64,000 bases of DNA, from NCBI RefSeq assembly GCF_017591425.1, contig NW_024466402.1:1-64000 (forward strand), in the 5' to 3' direction. The stretch comes from Ochotona curzoniae. Its lineage: Eukaryota > Chordata > Mammalia > Lagomorpha > Ochotonidae. A program made the translations under genes and the position numbers. Position 1 is the first letter of the stretch. Every line of letters starts with the position of its first letter. This document shows positions 1 through 12,220 of this stretch, in pieces. Below the pieces are notes generated by a model. The model did no database searches. It had not been told where the DNA came from and was given only the letters and a program-made list of their open reading frames with translations.

Positions 1-470
1 CATGGAGGCCTGAAGAGGACATCTGTGTCATAGCACAGAATGGAAAACAGAACAAATGGACAACAACCCCAGCCTAACAATGACAAAAAATATCTGAGCA
101 ATTGGACACTATAAGTCTGCTGGTGTCAGCCAAATGATATTAGAAGGGATTCCTCATCCATAGGTCAAGGATATCAACAACATTTTGAAATTATTGCATC
201 CACCTGGGCAGAACCTTTGGAACATGTGCCATTGTGACGTGGGTTGATATCAGATGGGATTTCCTCATTCTTCTCTACTGTGATGGTGGGAAGGCTGGAT
301 ATGGCCTATCTTCTTATCCCTCCCCTTCCCCCAGAAATGGGAAGAAGAAATAGAAAGTTTGGAAACAATGATCACACCCACTTCTTCCTAACCCTAGATC
401 CTTGCCACCCTGATTAACTATGTCAACACCAAGTAATTTTTAAAATTTAAATTAAGTAAATATAATTTTT
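1..470 (+). repeat. Family B repeat, 3' portion (truncated by window start)
   Basis: This segment aligns by eye with the 3' parts of the family B copies near 32.5-33.1 kb, 35.0-35.2 kb and, reversed, 52.7-52.9 kb. Shared landmarks are 'gacaacaaccccagcc' near position 60, a pyrimidine-rich stretch near 320, and 'gattaactatgt' near 412 leading into an A/T-rich tail. The tail suggests a non-LTR retroelement end. I do not know a database name for it. The tandem-unit part of the element would lie upstream of the window. Confidence 0.5.
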
Positions 471-1214
471 TAGCTTGGTCCTACTTAAATTTTTATTTTA
501 AGAAGTATTTTAATATGTATTGTGTGGTGAGAGGGCAACTCAACCTTGTGGACCTCAGATGAGTGTGGAGAGGCTCAAGAGGGGGATGTGAACATGGGGT
601 GAGATAAATGTCTGATGGGGGAGGCCAGAAGGAGTGTCTCACCCCTTGCTACTGCACGGCATCAGTGCTCAAAGACAGGCAATCATTTTATGTTGCTTTA
701 GAGATCAGTGTAGACAAATGTTCCAGGTGTGTTACTTGAAAGGATTTGATTGTTCTGAGAAGTTTTTGTTTCCTTATACAAGGAGTGAAAATCCTTGATA
801 AGGTCTGTTGGTTGCCCTTGTCTATCTCAGTGTGTTCACACACCTGGCTGCTTGTTGTATAACCTATCCAGGAGTGTTGTTCACCCTGTCCTTCTTTCCA
901 TATTTTGGCAAAATAGCCAAAGTCTTCTGTTGGCTTAGGTAAACTATCTTGTTTTTCGTGTGTAACTGAGCATGCTTGCTTTTCTTGTGTGGGAGTCAGC
1001 AAGTAAAGTGGTCCAGCCTTGCAATATGTGTTCTAGATTTGATGCAAATGGCCTTATGGTTTTCCCTACAGTTGGATTCAACTGCAGCAATCCCCTAAAA
1101 ATCCTGAATCCTTTGTTGTAGGTCCTCAGACCTAGCTCTGGTGTGCACCAGTTGCCTCCGTTTCAGATTAAATTCATACAGTGTTCATTTCAGTGCATGT
1201 GCCAGTGGGTGAGG
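471..1214. other. Unassigned intergenic sequence
   Basis: No repeat or gene is recognised. A 104-codon open stretch runs on the minus strand from 1,002 to 688. Its composition is balanced (not low complexity), but I recognise no domain, and it has no partner exons or homologous copy in the window. It could be chance or a remnant of an old element. Confidence 0.3.
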
Positions 1215-1316
1215 CTGCCCTGTCAGTCCAGAAGTGGAGCAGCTGGGACACAAACTGTGGCTGGTGTTGGAAGCTGGCACTTGCAGGCCAAGGAACCACT
1301 ATGCTGGCCCTCTTCC
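1215..1316 (-). mobile_element. CSINE fragment, old
   Basis: On the minus strand this matches the 5' third of the CSINE, including 'agctgggacacaaact' and 'cttgcaggccaaggaa', the segment around the Pol III B box. It is diverged and truncated, with no target-site duplication visible. Confidence 0.5.
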
Positions 1317-1503
1317 ACAGGTTGCAACTTCTGCTATGGTAGGAATTCTCCGGACTGCTCATATTGTGTCTAGCATGCACAAGTGTTTTCATATGCAACA
1401 ATGTATGAATCCATTAAGTGAAGACATTAAAGAACACAAATCCCATTTATGATACAATGTATAGTTTTGGATAATGCTGATAACTTCACAGATATAGTAT
1501 ATG

Positions 1504-1776
1504 TTGGGGTTGACCCAGTGGCTCAACAAACCTGCAACCTGTGTCCCTGACAATCCATTTGGGTGACACTCCCAATGGATGCTCCACTCCTAATCTGGTT
1601 CTCTGCTTGTGTCCTGGGAAAGCAACAGGGGATGATCTAAGCCCTTGGGACCTGACTCCCACTGGGAGTCCCAGGAGAGGCTCCTCTTACTCACTTGGGG
1701 AATGAACCAGTAGATGGAATGTCTTCTATCTCTTCTTCTCTTCTACAAATTCTGCCTTTCAAATAAAATAAAATCC
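1504..1776 (+). mobile_element. CSINE, diverged full-length copy
   Basis: It runs from a degraded head ('gttggggttgacccagtggctc') through the core 'tgtcctgggaaagca' and 'cacttggggaatgaacca' to the end 'gcctttcaaataaaataaaa'. Many substitutions mark it as one of the older copies. It is tRNA-derived and would have been mobilised by L1 machinery. Confidence 0.8.
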
Positions 1777-3219
1777 CTATATATAAATGTATTACATATA
1801 TAATATATAATTACATGTTACAGTTAACATTAAAAACACATATTCAAAACAGGCTTATTTTTCTCACTAAAATTTCATCCAGATTTTTCATATATTGATT
1901 TATTTTATTCAATGGAGACAACTTGATTTCTCCATTTGTATTTCATTCCCTAAATATCAAATACATCGAGGGCAATATAAGGCACAAGACCAAAACCAAG
2001 ATTGCAATCTGACTTCACCAGGGATATCAGGGACTTTCTTACTTGAGCTCCTACATTTTCCAACCAGTTCAGAAGGGAGTTTCAACCGGTAGTGGACCTA
2101 GTACTCCATCTCAGCCTCTGTGGTACGAGTTACATGCTTCCCAAGTGGTGTCTTAGCTGATGCACCAAATGCCCATCCTACTAGTCACTTTACAAATGAC
2201 ATTACAAACACTGATACAAATTCTTTTTAGCCACAACTCTTCTCCACAAAAAATAAAACAAATTGGATAATGCAACACAATATGTATGTACATATGTGTG
2301 TGCATATAGATATAACATATATAATTGTTGAAGAACAAATAGACAGCATAACCCACAAATTATCTCCAAAATTCATGGACATAGAGTGCAAAAGATGACT
2401 TACTCTTGTGCAAAATAAATAAAAATCTGTGCACGTGAGGGTTTTTAATGAATATTACTTTATATGAGTAAAACTTGTGCATGCTGTTCAGTAATATTTG
2501 TATCTTAATAAACTGAAATGTAAATGCTTTTTTTCCCATGAATATTTGGAAAAGCACTCATGATATGCTCACACAGAAAGCTCTAATGTAACAGCATGCC
2601 ATTGTTTTAGTCACTTCTATTTGTTTAGGTCACATCTCTAAGTAAATTTTTAGTGAGTAATATTTTGGTATATAGAGAGAGTTGAATAGAAACCCCCATA
2701 AATATGTCTTCGAATAGTAAGTCTCATCACTCGCAAAAGTTTCCTAATATCCATCTGAGATTCCTGCTCCCAGCACCAGCCCTGGTAAAACCGTTAATCT
2801 CCCATCCATTTCAGAAACTGTCACTTAGGACATTTGTTTTAAGAGAGTTATAAAATATTAGGTCTTCTTCTATGGTTTCTGCTATGTAGCACAAAGTTTT
2901 TAAAGTTTATCATGAATTTGTAAAGCAAAACTACAATAGTATTGCTGCTTTCTAGGTATGAATAAGTATTTAGCAAAACTGAAAGTTAGAGCACCCTTCA
3001 AATATTCTCTCCATAAGAATAAGCCATTATTTTTCACAAGATACAAAACAATAGCACATTAGTTTTTGAGTTTTTGTTTGTTTGTTTGTTTGTTTGTATT
3101 AGGAATAGGTCTATGACTTTTATTAAAATCACAAAATGATTTAAGGAAACTGGAAAAAGTGAACACAATAAAGATAACAGCAGGACAAGTATCATCCCAC
3201 AGGTGTGCATGTGTTTCTT
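1777..3219. other. AT-rich intergenic sequence with (GTTT)n
   Basis: No gene or recognised interspersed repeat is seen. A short GTTT microsatellite lies at 3,076-3,097. Open stretches on the minus strand (2,153-2,557) are AT-rich and show no protein-like features. Confidence 0.5.
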
Positions 3220-3548
3220 TTTTTTTAAGATTTATTTATTTATTTTTATGAAGTCAGATATTCAGAGAGGAGAGACAGAGAGGAAGATCTTCCATGCCGT
3301 GATTTACTACCCAAGTGAACTCAACAGCCGGTGCTGTGCCAATCTGAAGTTGGGAACCAGGAGATTCTTCCAGGTATCCCACACTGGTGCAGGGTCCCAA
3401 TGCTTTGGGCCATTCTTGACTGCTTTCCCAGGCCACAAGCAGGGAGCTGGATGGGAATTGGAGCTGCTGGGATTAGAACTGATGCCCATATGGGATCCAG
3501 TAGCGTTCAAGGCGAGGACTTTAGCCACTAGGCCACACCGCCGGGCCC
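3220..3548 (-). mobile_element. CSINE, nearly full length
   Basis: In minus orientation the element starts at 'ccgggcccc' (3,548) and ends at the A-rich tail seen as 'aagatttatttattta' near 3,224. The core segments are all present: B-box region, the 'gggaaagcag' equivalent and 'ggaagatctt'. Moderate divergence places it between the oldest and youngest copies. Confidence 0.88.
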
Positions 3549-3745
3549 CAACATATGTTTCTAATGTGGTTCTAATGCTTGAACAGACTATATAAAATAA
3601 AACAAACCACTCCATTTTCTAACACTCAATGGAATTAAGAATTGAAGCTAAGGTAATAAAAGCATTTTCTTCTTTTCCCAAAATGATTTTATTGTCCAAA
3701 TGCAATGTTACAGATTATCACCAAAACTGGCTAAACGCATTTTTA

Positions 3746-4068
3746 AAGATTTATTTTTATTATTTTTTTATTGGAAAGGCGGATATACAGAGAGGAGAGA
3801 CAGAGAGGAAGATCTTCCATCCGATGATTCACTCCCCAAGTGAGCGCAACGGGTCGATACTATGCCGATCCGAAGCCAGGAGCCTCTTCCGGGTCTCCCA
3901 CGCCGGTGCAGGTTCCCAAAGCTTTGGGCCGTCCTCGACTGCTTTCCCAGGCCACAGGCAGGGAGCTGGAAGGGAAGCGGGGCTGCCGGGATTAGAACCG
4001 GCGCCCATATGGGATCCCGGGCGTGCAAGGCGAGGACCTTTAACCACTTGTGCCACCGCGCCGGGCCC
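3746..4068 (-). mobile_element. CSINE, young copy with target-site duplication
   Basis: This is a well preserved CSINE. It is flanked by a perfect 14-bp direct repeat 'taaacgcattttta' at 3,732-3,745 and 4,069-4,082, the expected result of L1-mediated insertion. It sits just beyond the possible 3' continuation of the PAN3 retrocopy and so postdates it. Near-consensus sequence suggests a recent insertion. Confidence 0.93.
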
Positions 4069-4082
4069 TAAACGCATTTTTA

Positions 4083-5079
4083 ATAGAGAGCATTAGAGCT
4101 TAAATCGGTTATTACTCACACAATCAACCAAAAATGTAATTGTTCACCAGTCCATTTATTGAAAGTCAAATTTCCTAACTCTGCTGTGATGGATAACTTT
4201 GCACATCTTGCTGAAATAGCAAGACATTTAAAAGAAAGCTAACTAGGTAAAATTTCTATGATCTCTATATGTTTTGCATCATACTAACTTCCAAATGACT
4301 AAAATAACACTAAAATATTTATGATTTTTCAATTTCTACAACAAAATTAAGTGTTATAAACAGATATAGTTGCAAGAAACTACTCCCTATGTTATCGTAC
4401 ATTGCAAAATTTTAAATCTTCAAAAACATAACTGGAAGTATGATTTATTACAGCCCCAATAATTGGTATATGATACCTTTTTCTTCTTTAACCCCAATCC
4501 TTCAAGTTTCAGATTTCAAAGTCAATTCAATTAGACATTAAAATTTCTCTTATTAACTCAGGTTCAATGAAACTTGAAGTATAAAGGTAGTATTAACTAC
4601 CTGATTAAAATTTGTTAAGTATTGAGTATCGAAAAGACCTATAAGCTTGAAATAGATATCATCCACTAATCTAATAAAATAATTACGAAACATATTAAGT
4701 CCATTTAATCCTAACATTTTGAATCCACAAATGCGCACTACCTTTGAAAAGATGAAATAATACAAAGGTCAAATTGCTTACTTCAGGGAACTGTTTACAA
4801 CACCATGTGAAAAAGGGTAACTTGGTTTTGCAAGCCAACTGCAAAACTCCTATGATGACCTCTCAGGAAACCCAAATTCTCCCTGGCAACAAATAGCAGC
4901 AAAATTTCTACATTTTAAAGAATTGTTCCATGAAATTTGCTGATGAACAGAAAACAGACTCAGTAACACTGATGTTGATTGTCAGAACTGATTCCCTCAA
5001 AAACCCTGTATTCACAACAGCAACCACTTATAATTTGCTAAGGGCAATTAAAAGTTGCTCAACTCAACAATCCCTTCAG
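4083..5079 (-). other. AT-rich sequence downstream of the PAN3 retrocopy
   Basis: Read on the minus strand, this directly follows the last open codons of the PAN3-like copy and resembles a 3' UTR: AT-rich, without repeats, with an AATAAA-type signal near 4,152-4,157 (seen as 'tttatt' on plus). It may belong to the same retrotransposed transcript, but no poly(A) tail is evident, so the link is inference. Otherwise nothing recognisable is seen. Confidence 0.3.
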
Positions 5080-6094
5080 TTAAGCAGATAGACCTTCATA
5101 GAGCTGTCCAACCCTGCCCAAACTATCCATCCTTTGGTGGAACCAGTCAGTTTCATGAATTGTAGTTTGTATCATCAAGTCCAGTGCTGACTCAGAGGGT
5201 AGCTTGTTCCCTGGTGCTAATCCTGCAGTCTCGGGGCTTCCCATGGATGGCTGAGAGAAAACTTGAGAGAAGGCGGACATATTTGACTGGGACACATTAC
5301 TCAGCTTGCAGGTTGATCCTCCTTTAGGAATGAACTCGCTTGCAGTAGGATTTGGAATCTTTCTTCTCTGAGAGATGTTGAAGGTACCAAAATCATTAAA
5401 CAAGGATGAAGCAGGTCAAGTGAGAGGATCCTGTCCTGCACATGGCTTGGCACCATCATTTAGAAGGATTGGGGAGCTGCAACTATTAGTCATTCTCTGC
5501 ATCAAAGAACATTTTGCTTCTACAGGTCTTCCAAATCCATTGATGCCCTGAAAGCTGGTGCTGAAAAAGGAATCTGTGAGACTTGTATGGGTTAAAGTAT
5601 TCCCATCTATGCACCCCCAGTCCTGGGACCTGTCCTGATGGAAAGCCGTCCATGGGCGCACCTGCCAGAACCAGGGGGATGCTGTTGGTATGGAGGCTGA
5701 GGCCCGGGGCGGCCAGGGTGCTGCAGCGGCAGTAGAGTCCTCATGCAAGAACTGACACTCCTCCCCATAGAAATAAGTCTTATCCTTGGAATAGAGCGGC
5801 TGTACTTGAGCTTCATGGTGGCCACCGGTGCCGCCACCACTGCAGCTGCCTCCCCACCAGGGATGCCCCAGACCCCAGAGGCAAGGCAGAGACTTTCACC
5901 AGTGAGGAGAAAGAGGAGGAGGAGGACAAGGAGGAGGTGGTGGCCGAGGGGGGTAGAGAGGAGGCCACCACCACTGTTCATAGCAATGCCGCAGCCACTA
6001 CAGACCAGGGAGGGAAGAAAGGCACAGCTGCCAGGCTGGGTGAGTCTCTTCTGCGGCAGGAGTAGGAGCCACCCAGGGAGCCCAGAGAGGGACT
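5080..6094 (-). pseudogene. PAN3: PAN3 processed pseudogene (5' portion)
   Basis: PAN3 is the pseudokinase-like adaptor of the PAN2-PAN3 deadenylase. Read on minus from 5,981, the copy starts MNSGGGL, then shows a degraded N-terminal CCCH zinc finger (KDKTYFYGEECQFLHED, with one Cys changed to Tyr and another to Ser). There follow the TDTSLTDS-like, MQRMTNS and NDFG segments, then the PABP-binding PAM2 region (PNPTASEFIPKGG), and similarity fades after 'GLAPG' at about 5,209. Exon segments are joined without introns, which points to reverse transcription. Breaks are a one-base deletion near 5,788-5,797 and a stop at 5,416-5,418 where a Ser codon is expected. GC-rich sequence at 5,982-6,094 may be 5' UTR. 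The pseudokinase and C-terminal domains are absent; the last 43 codons (to 5,080) do not resemble PAN3. The identification is by recall, without a search. Confidence 0.85.
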
Positions 6095-6312
6095 AGAGGT
6101 CTTCCATTCATTGGTTCACTCCCCAAATGGCTGCAACTTACCTGAGCTGAGCAAAAGTTTCCACCAAGTCATACATATGTGTGCAGGGGTCCAAGGATTT
6201 GGGCCATACTGTGAGTTAGATCAAAGTGGAGCATCTGGAACACTAACAGGTGCCTATATGGGATGCTTGTGCTTGAAGGTTAGAGGCTAGCTCATGCAGC
6301 ACCAGTCACCAA
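6095..6312 (-). mobile_element. CSINE, old truncated copy
   Basis: The minus-strand CSINE core is recognisable from 'aggtcttccattcattggtt' to 'ctcatgcagcaccagtc', with an internal deletion and many substitutions. It abuts the presumed 5' end of the PAN3 retrocopy. Confidence 0.65.
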
Positions 6313-7515
6313 TACCTGAATCTTCATCATTTTTTTCAGGTCATTCTAAACTTACACTCCAACTCCTTCTGTAGATTCACCAAAACTTTTCAAGTCTTGA
6401 TTACGGTGCTTTTTCGGGCCTATGCAAGACTTCCTTACTCAGCCACAGCCTGATTTGCCAACACCCTAGCTGTCACTGATACAACTCCAAATTCATTGTA
6501 GTTATGTGCACATCAAATCCTTTCCTATCTCAAACAAAATTGAGGAGACAGGTAGGAATCCTGTAACTCATGATCAAATAAGCCAGCATGCACTCACTAT
6601 TCTCACAAACAAGGCATTGGGAAAGAGCCATGGGTAACTTGAAAGGCTACAGCAAGGTCTACACTGTGACTATCAGTGACCTGGAACTAAGAGCCATATT
6701 GTAGGTGCTTTATTAAACCCGAAAAGATAAGAGAAATATGAGTAAGAGGTAAACGGCTGAGAGCAGGGTGTGTGGAAAGTTGGAAAATCACCTCAATTTT
6801 GCCGCAGCAGAGCAGAAAGTGACAAACGTCTCATCTCATCTTAGTGTAGGCCCTCCAGCCTAATCAAATAATGGGTTTGCTGAGGGAATAATCCATCCAC
6901 ATGCCCTCAACAATTTCACCTCTAGCATTCTTGGTGTCTGCGAGGCATTACCTCAAGTTGAAGGAGAGGAAAGTCATTTCATGGAGGCATGGATCCAGGA
7001 TGCTGCTTTGCTTCCCAGAGTGAAAATCACGGTCCTCCTTCTCTTCCCTCATTGCTTTAGACAGGTGCAGGACTCTGAGGAAGATGGAACAGTGAATTTC
7101 TGGTATTACAAAATGAGATTCTTTCTCAAGCTTTGGAAAAATACTTTAAATATTACTAATGCTTGCATTCCTTTGAAGAATTTGCAGAAGATCATCAGTT
7201 AGTCCAAAAATGGGTATATTTTCCCAATCTTTTTCATTTGGTTGCTAACCACCCCAAAGTCTCATCTGCTCTGTTGAAAATTGTTCTGTTTGACAAAACA
7301 CCTATTGTGTCATACAGCATGATGTGGAGAAAGAAATAGGTTTACCTCAAATAGGAGCACTTTGAGCTACTCCTATTTCTCAATTACATATTATTTTTTC
7401 TTGTTATTATTTGTTTCTTTAAATTGTTCTGAGAGGTTTCTAAAGTTGATACCACAGTTGTTTGAAACATATATTTCACACTCATAGCATCATCTCTATC
7501 ATCCCACGTGCTTCA
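6313..7515. other. Unassigned intergenic sequence
   Basis: I see no gene, RNA or recognised repeat. The longest open stretch (6,981-7,202 plus, 73 codons) has no recognisable features. Confidence 0.45.
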
Positions 7516-7530
7516 GAACTTGCAGACACT

Positions 7531-7850
7531 TGGGCCTGGTGCGGTGGCACAAGTGGTTAAGGTCCTCGCCTTGCATGTCCGGGATCCCATATGGGACCCA
7601 GTTCTAATCCCGGTAGCCCCACTTCCCTTCCAGCTCCCTGCCTGTGGCCTCGGAAAGCAGTCAGGACGGCCCAAGCTTTGGGACCCTGCACCGGCGTGGG
7701 AGACCCGGAAGAGGCTCCTGGCTTCGGATCTGCTGTTGCTCTCACTTGGGGAGTGAATCATCAGACGGAAGATCTTCCTCTCTGTCTCTCCTGTCTGTAT
7801 ATCCGCCTTTCCAATAAAAAAAAAAATAAAAATGAATCTTAAAATAAAAA
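7531..7850 (+). mobile_element. CSINE, young copy with target-site duplication
   Basis: This is a full-length plus-strand CSINE from 'gggcctggtgcggtggcac' to a tail of A runs and 'aataaaaatgaatctt'. Flanking direct repeats 'gaacttgcagacact' (7,516-7,530) and 'gaacttgaagacact' (7,851-7,865) differ at one base. A-box-like 'tggcacaagtgg' and B-box-like 'agttctaatcc' are retained. Confidence 0.93.
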
Positions 7851-7865
7851 GAACTTGAAGACACT

Positions 7866-9099
7866 CTTTCACATAAGCAGGAAACATAACCTGTTGTATT
7901 CCTGATGCTATTGCCTCCAACTCAGGGATTTCTTCTATCCCATAGCACTTCTGAAGTCAAATCTGTATTTGATGTCCGTAGAATATCTTGAGATATATTC
8001 CTGGAACTCCCTTGCACACTGACCTGAGCAGCCCTATGGATTTATCACTCTCCATCTAACACAACACTGGCCCTGAGACTTTGTGCAAGGCCTTCTTGAG
8101 ATTTTCCCCATGACTATCTAATATTTCTTTACTAACATTTGCTTCTAAGAACACATTCGAATCTGCTTTATAGACTTACTGTTCTTTCAGTTACACTAAT
8201 TATCCAATGTATTTAAGTGGATGCAAGTCCTGGCCCCTGATCATTGGAAAGAGTTGCTCACTTTAATCATCTGGCATTTCCCCCTTAGCACAAACATGGA
8301 ATAACATTTCTGTTATAATTAAAGCAAAAAGACGCAGTGTGTGCATCGGATATTGATGCCTGACTGATTAGGAGATAATTCATGTTAAACCACTGTATTT
8401 CTGATTTGCTAACAGTAAACTGATGGTTCTGTATAACTACAAGTAAGTGATATTTGTAGCAAATCCCAAAATTTCGAAGCATTTCCTATGATTTGTTCAA
8501 AGGAAATATCACGGCCATCTATGCTTCCAGTAGTGAGTGTAAACATGCCCAATAGTGTTCACTGCAACTCTTGCTTCTGCCACTCTTATCCTCTGCTTAC
8601 TTCAATAGATTATTCAGGCAATGCTGAGTCAGAGGATATCTTCTTGCTTCTTGTAGAAAGTAGCCTCTTTGTATATTCACCTGGAACTAACATCTGCCTA
8701 GCTGAAGAGACCCCCCTCTAGTTTCATCTCTCAGCCCCAAACCTCTGCCCACCTTTCCTTCCTCTTTTTACCTAATTTCAGCTGCATCTGCAATAAGGAA
8801 ATAAGCCAACTACACAGGGTTGCATGTGTGGAAATTAAACACCAGCTTTTGTTTCATATCATTGCACGTGTTTCTGAAGCTATTTGTTCAGCACTTTTAT
8901 TCTAGGTGTTGGCATTGTGGTCAATGTTAGCTGTTTTATGTTCTAGCCATCTTATCAAGATGCTACGAACTCTCCCCCTGGGAAGTCTTCTCCAAAGTTT
9001 CCTACAAAGCTTCCTGCCATCTGATTTAACCTTGCATGTTCTCATTCTCTTTTTTTATTAAATGGCAGTCTAGACACCACTTCCCTTAAAAAATTATGT
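7866..9099. other. Unassigned intergenic sequence
   Basis: No gene or clear repeat is seen. If the family B copy that follows is complete, its 3' end should lie in the right part of this interval (reverse orientation), but I could not align it with confidence. Confidence 0.4.
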
Positions 9100-10560
9100 A
9101 TGCCTATCCCACGACTACCTACAAATTTCACAGCAAGCATCCCATCCAGTTCTTGTAAATATCCACATGCGCTGCAGTTCAACTCAGCTTGCTCTGCCCC
9201 CAGACCGGGCTCTTGTGTATACTCACATATGCAGCTGCCTTGTCCAGCCTGGTCAAAACACAGCCCTGGTTCTAGTGCTCACCAGAAATAGATACAGTCT
9301 AGCAACAGAGTGTCCAGTTTCCCTATCAGGAATGCTGTCAGCAGATCTTGTGTCTGACAATGCGTATTGCACTCAAAACATACATGACTCTAGTCCAGTT
9401 GACTAACACCCATTCTGTGCTCCAGAGTGTCTCTCAGTCCAGTACAATCTGATCCAACCTAGATTGACCCACTCCAACTCAAGCTCTCACACTCACATTT
9501 GAAAGCAGCGGTGCAGCAGGGAAGTCCTGGAGGTTCCCTTTACTAGGTGTGCTCTCAGCACTGGATCTTGCACATGCTAACAGGTGCTGTAACCCAATTT
9601 GAGATAGCATTCACTAGCAGGTGCTGCAGCCTGGCTCAGCCAGCCTGTCCTCCAGTCCAGCTCTCATGAGTGGGTGCAGAAGACTAACTCAGCCAGGCCT
9701 GCCTCAATCCTCATGTGAACTGGCAGGTATTGAGTCCTACTTGGCCCAGCCTGAACACTCTCCTGGCTCTCACCCATGCCATTGTATTCTATAGACTGGC
9801 TCACCATGAACCATCCCCATCCCAGGCCACACATATGCCAATGAGTGCTTCACCCAACCTGTCTCCAGCTCTCATGCTTACCCGCAGAGGATATCCTTAA
9901 ATTCTACCATTCCTGCCCCATCAATGGATCTCATGTATGATGAAGGATATGCTAACCAAAGTAACAAGGCCAGCCCCCAGTCCTAGTATTCACTGGTGGG
10001 TACTGAGGCCTAGCCCAACCCTCACCTACCCATTCCAACATATCCCAGTCTGGCCCACACCCAGACCCTGTTCTTATTTGACCCTACAGGAGCCATGGCC
10101 TAGCAGTCCTGTTGCTGTTCTGGGTCTCACAATCACCAGTGAGTTCTGGAGCTTTGCCCAGAGTGGCCTGCCCCAGACCCAGCCCGCACTCATGCCAATG
10201 ATTGATGCAGCTTTGCTCTTGCTATAGCCCTGGCTCTTGCGTTCACCAGTGGGAGATACAGTCCAATAGGTCATTCACTAGAATTCCCCTACCAAGCCTG
10301 TTTCCTGCCCTTGGTCTTGTACATATTGGCAGGTGCTTTGTCCCAGACTAGCATGTACTATCCACCGTTTCTTCTCTTGCTGGCAGTTGTTGTAGCCTAT
10401 CCTGGACAGACATGACCTACAGTCTGTCCTGTCTGATGCGTAGATTTGATGCTATGGCCTGGCCCAACTGGCCTAGCCCTATACTTGGCCCACACAAATG
10501 CTGAAGGGTGCTACAGCCTTGCTCTGGCCAGCCCATGGAAGCAGGCTACAGCAGCTGCTG
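9100..10560 (-). repeat. Family B repeat, tandem-unit block
   Basis: Degenerate units of roughly 60-75 bp recur, each with variants of 'ccagctctcatgcttacc' and 'ggcctagcccaacc', in antisense orientation relative to the blocks at 15.5-16.5 and 30-32.5 kb. The units are GC-richer than the flanks. Open stretches such as 9,100-9,406 and 9,937-10,227 are by-products of the repeat and not genes. Confidence 0.6.
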
Positions 10561-12220
10561 GGGGGGAAGGCTATTAAAGAGCATATGGAGGGTTTCAAAC
10601 ACATGGTATAAATTTCAGCCAATGTTGAATGGGTTCTAGAGATTTAATGTACAACAGGACAATAATATTCTCTTTGTTTTGTACATCTGATTTTTTTTAG
10701 GAAGGCGGATTTTAACTGTTCTCACCAAAAAAAAAAAAAAATAGCATGGTAATTCTGAAGTAATAGAGAAATTATGAAGCATGATTGTGGTAGTCACTTC
10801 AAACTAAATACACATATCAAAGCATTATTGCTTAAGCATATGCAACATATTATGCCAACTGTACCTCCATAATAAGTTTCATTGCAGCAATGTAAAACAC
10901 TGAAAGTAAGACAGAAGCATATAAAGACACCCACATGTCCACCCCATGTACTGCACAGTGCTTGCATTGTGTGACCCAGCTCAATGATTTCCTCTGTTCT
11001 CTCCAGTTTCTCTCTTAGGGCAGGTGTCCTTTCTTCAGGAATGTGACCACAGCAGTGCTTCTCACAGATCTCCAGGGCAGTTGCCACCCACAAGCCATAC
11101 ACCTGTCTGTATATACCCCCAGTCTAGTTATTTATGGTGGAGAGAAATGGGCGCTGCATCAAGGCGGGGAGGTGCTGAAGCAGAGTTCATACTGAAACCT
11201 TGAGCACAGTAACAACAGCTTGCAGTTGGCAGTAAGAGAAGAGTAGGTCAGTTACAGATGTCTCTGTTCAAAGAAAGTGGCTTTTGTCAGTTCCTATGCC
11301 ATGGACCCCAACAGGGGGCAGAAGGACTCTGTGACTGGTGATATCCAGGAAGGGGGCAGAGTTCCTGACTCATGGTTTGGACCTGGCCACTGTCTCACTG
11401 TTGTGGCCAATTAGGAAATAAACAGTAGTTGGGCTTGATCTCTCTCTCTCTTTCTCTCGGTCTCTTTGCTTTCCAAATAAATGTACAATCAAAATTTTTT
11501 TGAAAAAAATAATTCAGATGTCCTCCTCTTGCTGTGCATTTACCTTAGTCTTGGGTACTCTTCCCCATTTGCCTGCTCTAGGAAAGAGTAATATGCTCCC
11601 CTTAAGCAGAAGACCAACCTAACAAGTGCTCAGAGTGTGGAGTTTTAAGTATTTATACAGTTTAACAGAATGGTTATATTCTTAGACCACCATTTTCTAC
11701 TTGTTTCCTGGAGGGCTTCCACACAAAAAATCCTATCAGCCAACATTTATTTGTCCTGAAGGACACAAGGTCCACACAGCAACACTAAATGACCTTGTTT
11801 TAGCCCATGGTATTTCTCTGTGGTGGCATCTCCGCCATACTGACAAGACCTCATTGTTGACAGTTTTCTGGCTCCCAGACTCAGCAGACAGCTCAGCTCA
11901 GCTCACGTTTCAGTAAATAGCTGTTTCTCCAGATTAAATCTAACAGTGTTTATGGGAACACATTCAGAACTGTCCTCTGGGCACTAGTGTGTCCTTGCTG
12001 TGACGATGCCAGTTATGGCTTTGTAATGGACATAGGCAGAATGGATATGTATTATTTTAGAAAGATAAGAATGTGTCAGGTGTTCACCATCCTTTTGTAG
12101 AAACTTATAGATTACAGAATTTTCATTAATATCTCCTAAATGTATATGTCTCTACTTATATTTTCTCTGATTTATAATTTCAGAATTATAATGTTACATT
12201 AGCACTTTAACATAATTTCA
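10561..12220. other. Unassigned sequence with a CSINE 3' remnant
   Basis: Contains an A run at 10,727-10,741. A probable plus-strand CSINE 3' remnant lies near 11,365-11,490 (CT-rich then 'tttccaaataaatg'). A 102-codon minus ORF spans 10,794-11,102; its N-terminal half includes a charged stretch (EERTPALREKLERTEE) that looks protein-like but that I cannot assign. No exon structure or conserved domain is evident. Confidence 0.35.

Noticed and set aside
5080..5981. Functional PAN3 gene
   Set aside because: No introns, a one-base deletion, an in-frame stop and loss of zinc-finger cysteines; the domains essential for PAN2 binding are absent.
7531..7610. tRNA-like heads of CSINEs as tRNA genes
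   Set aside because: A- and B-box-like elements are present, but there is no complete cloverleaf, anticodon arm or proper 3' end. These are SINE Pol III promoters.
9100..10274. Multiple medium ORFs as a coding gene with repeats
   Set aside because: They are in several frames and both strands of the family B tandem block, with stops at unrelated positions in each unit and no common reading frame.
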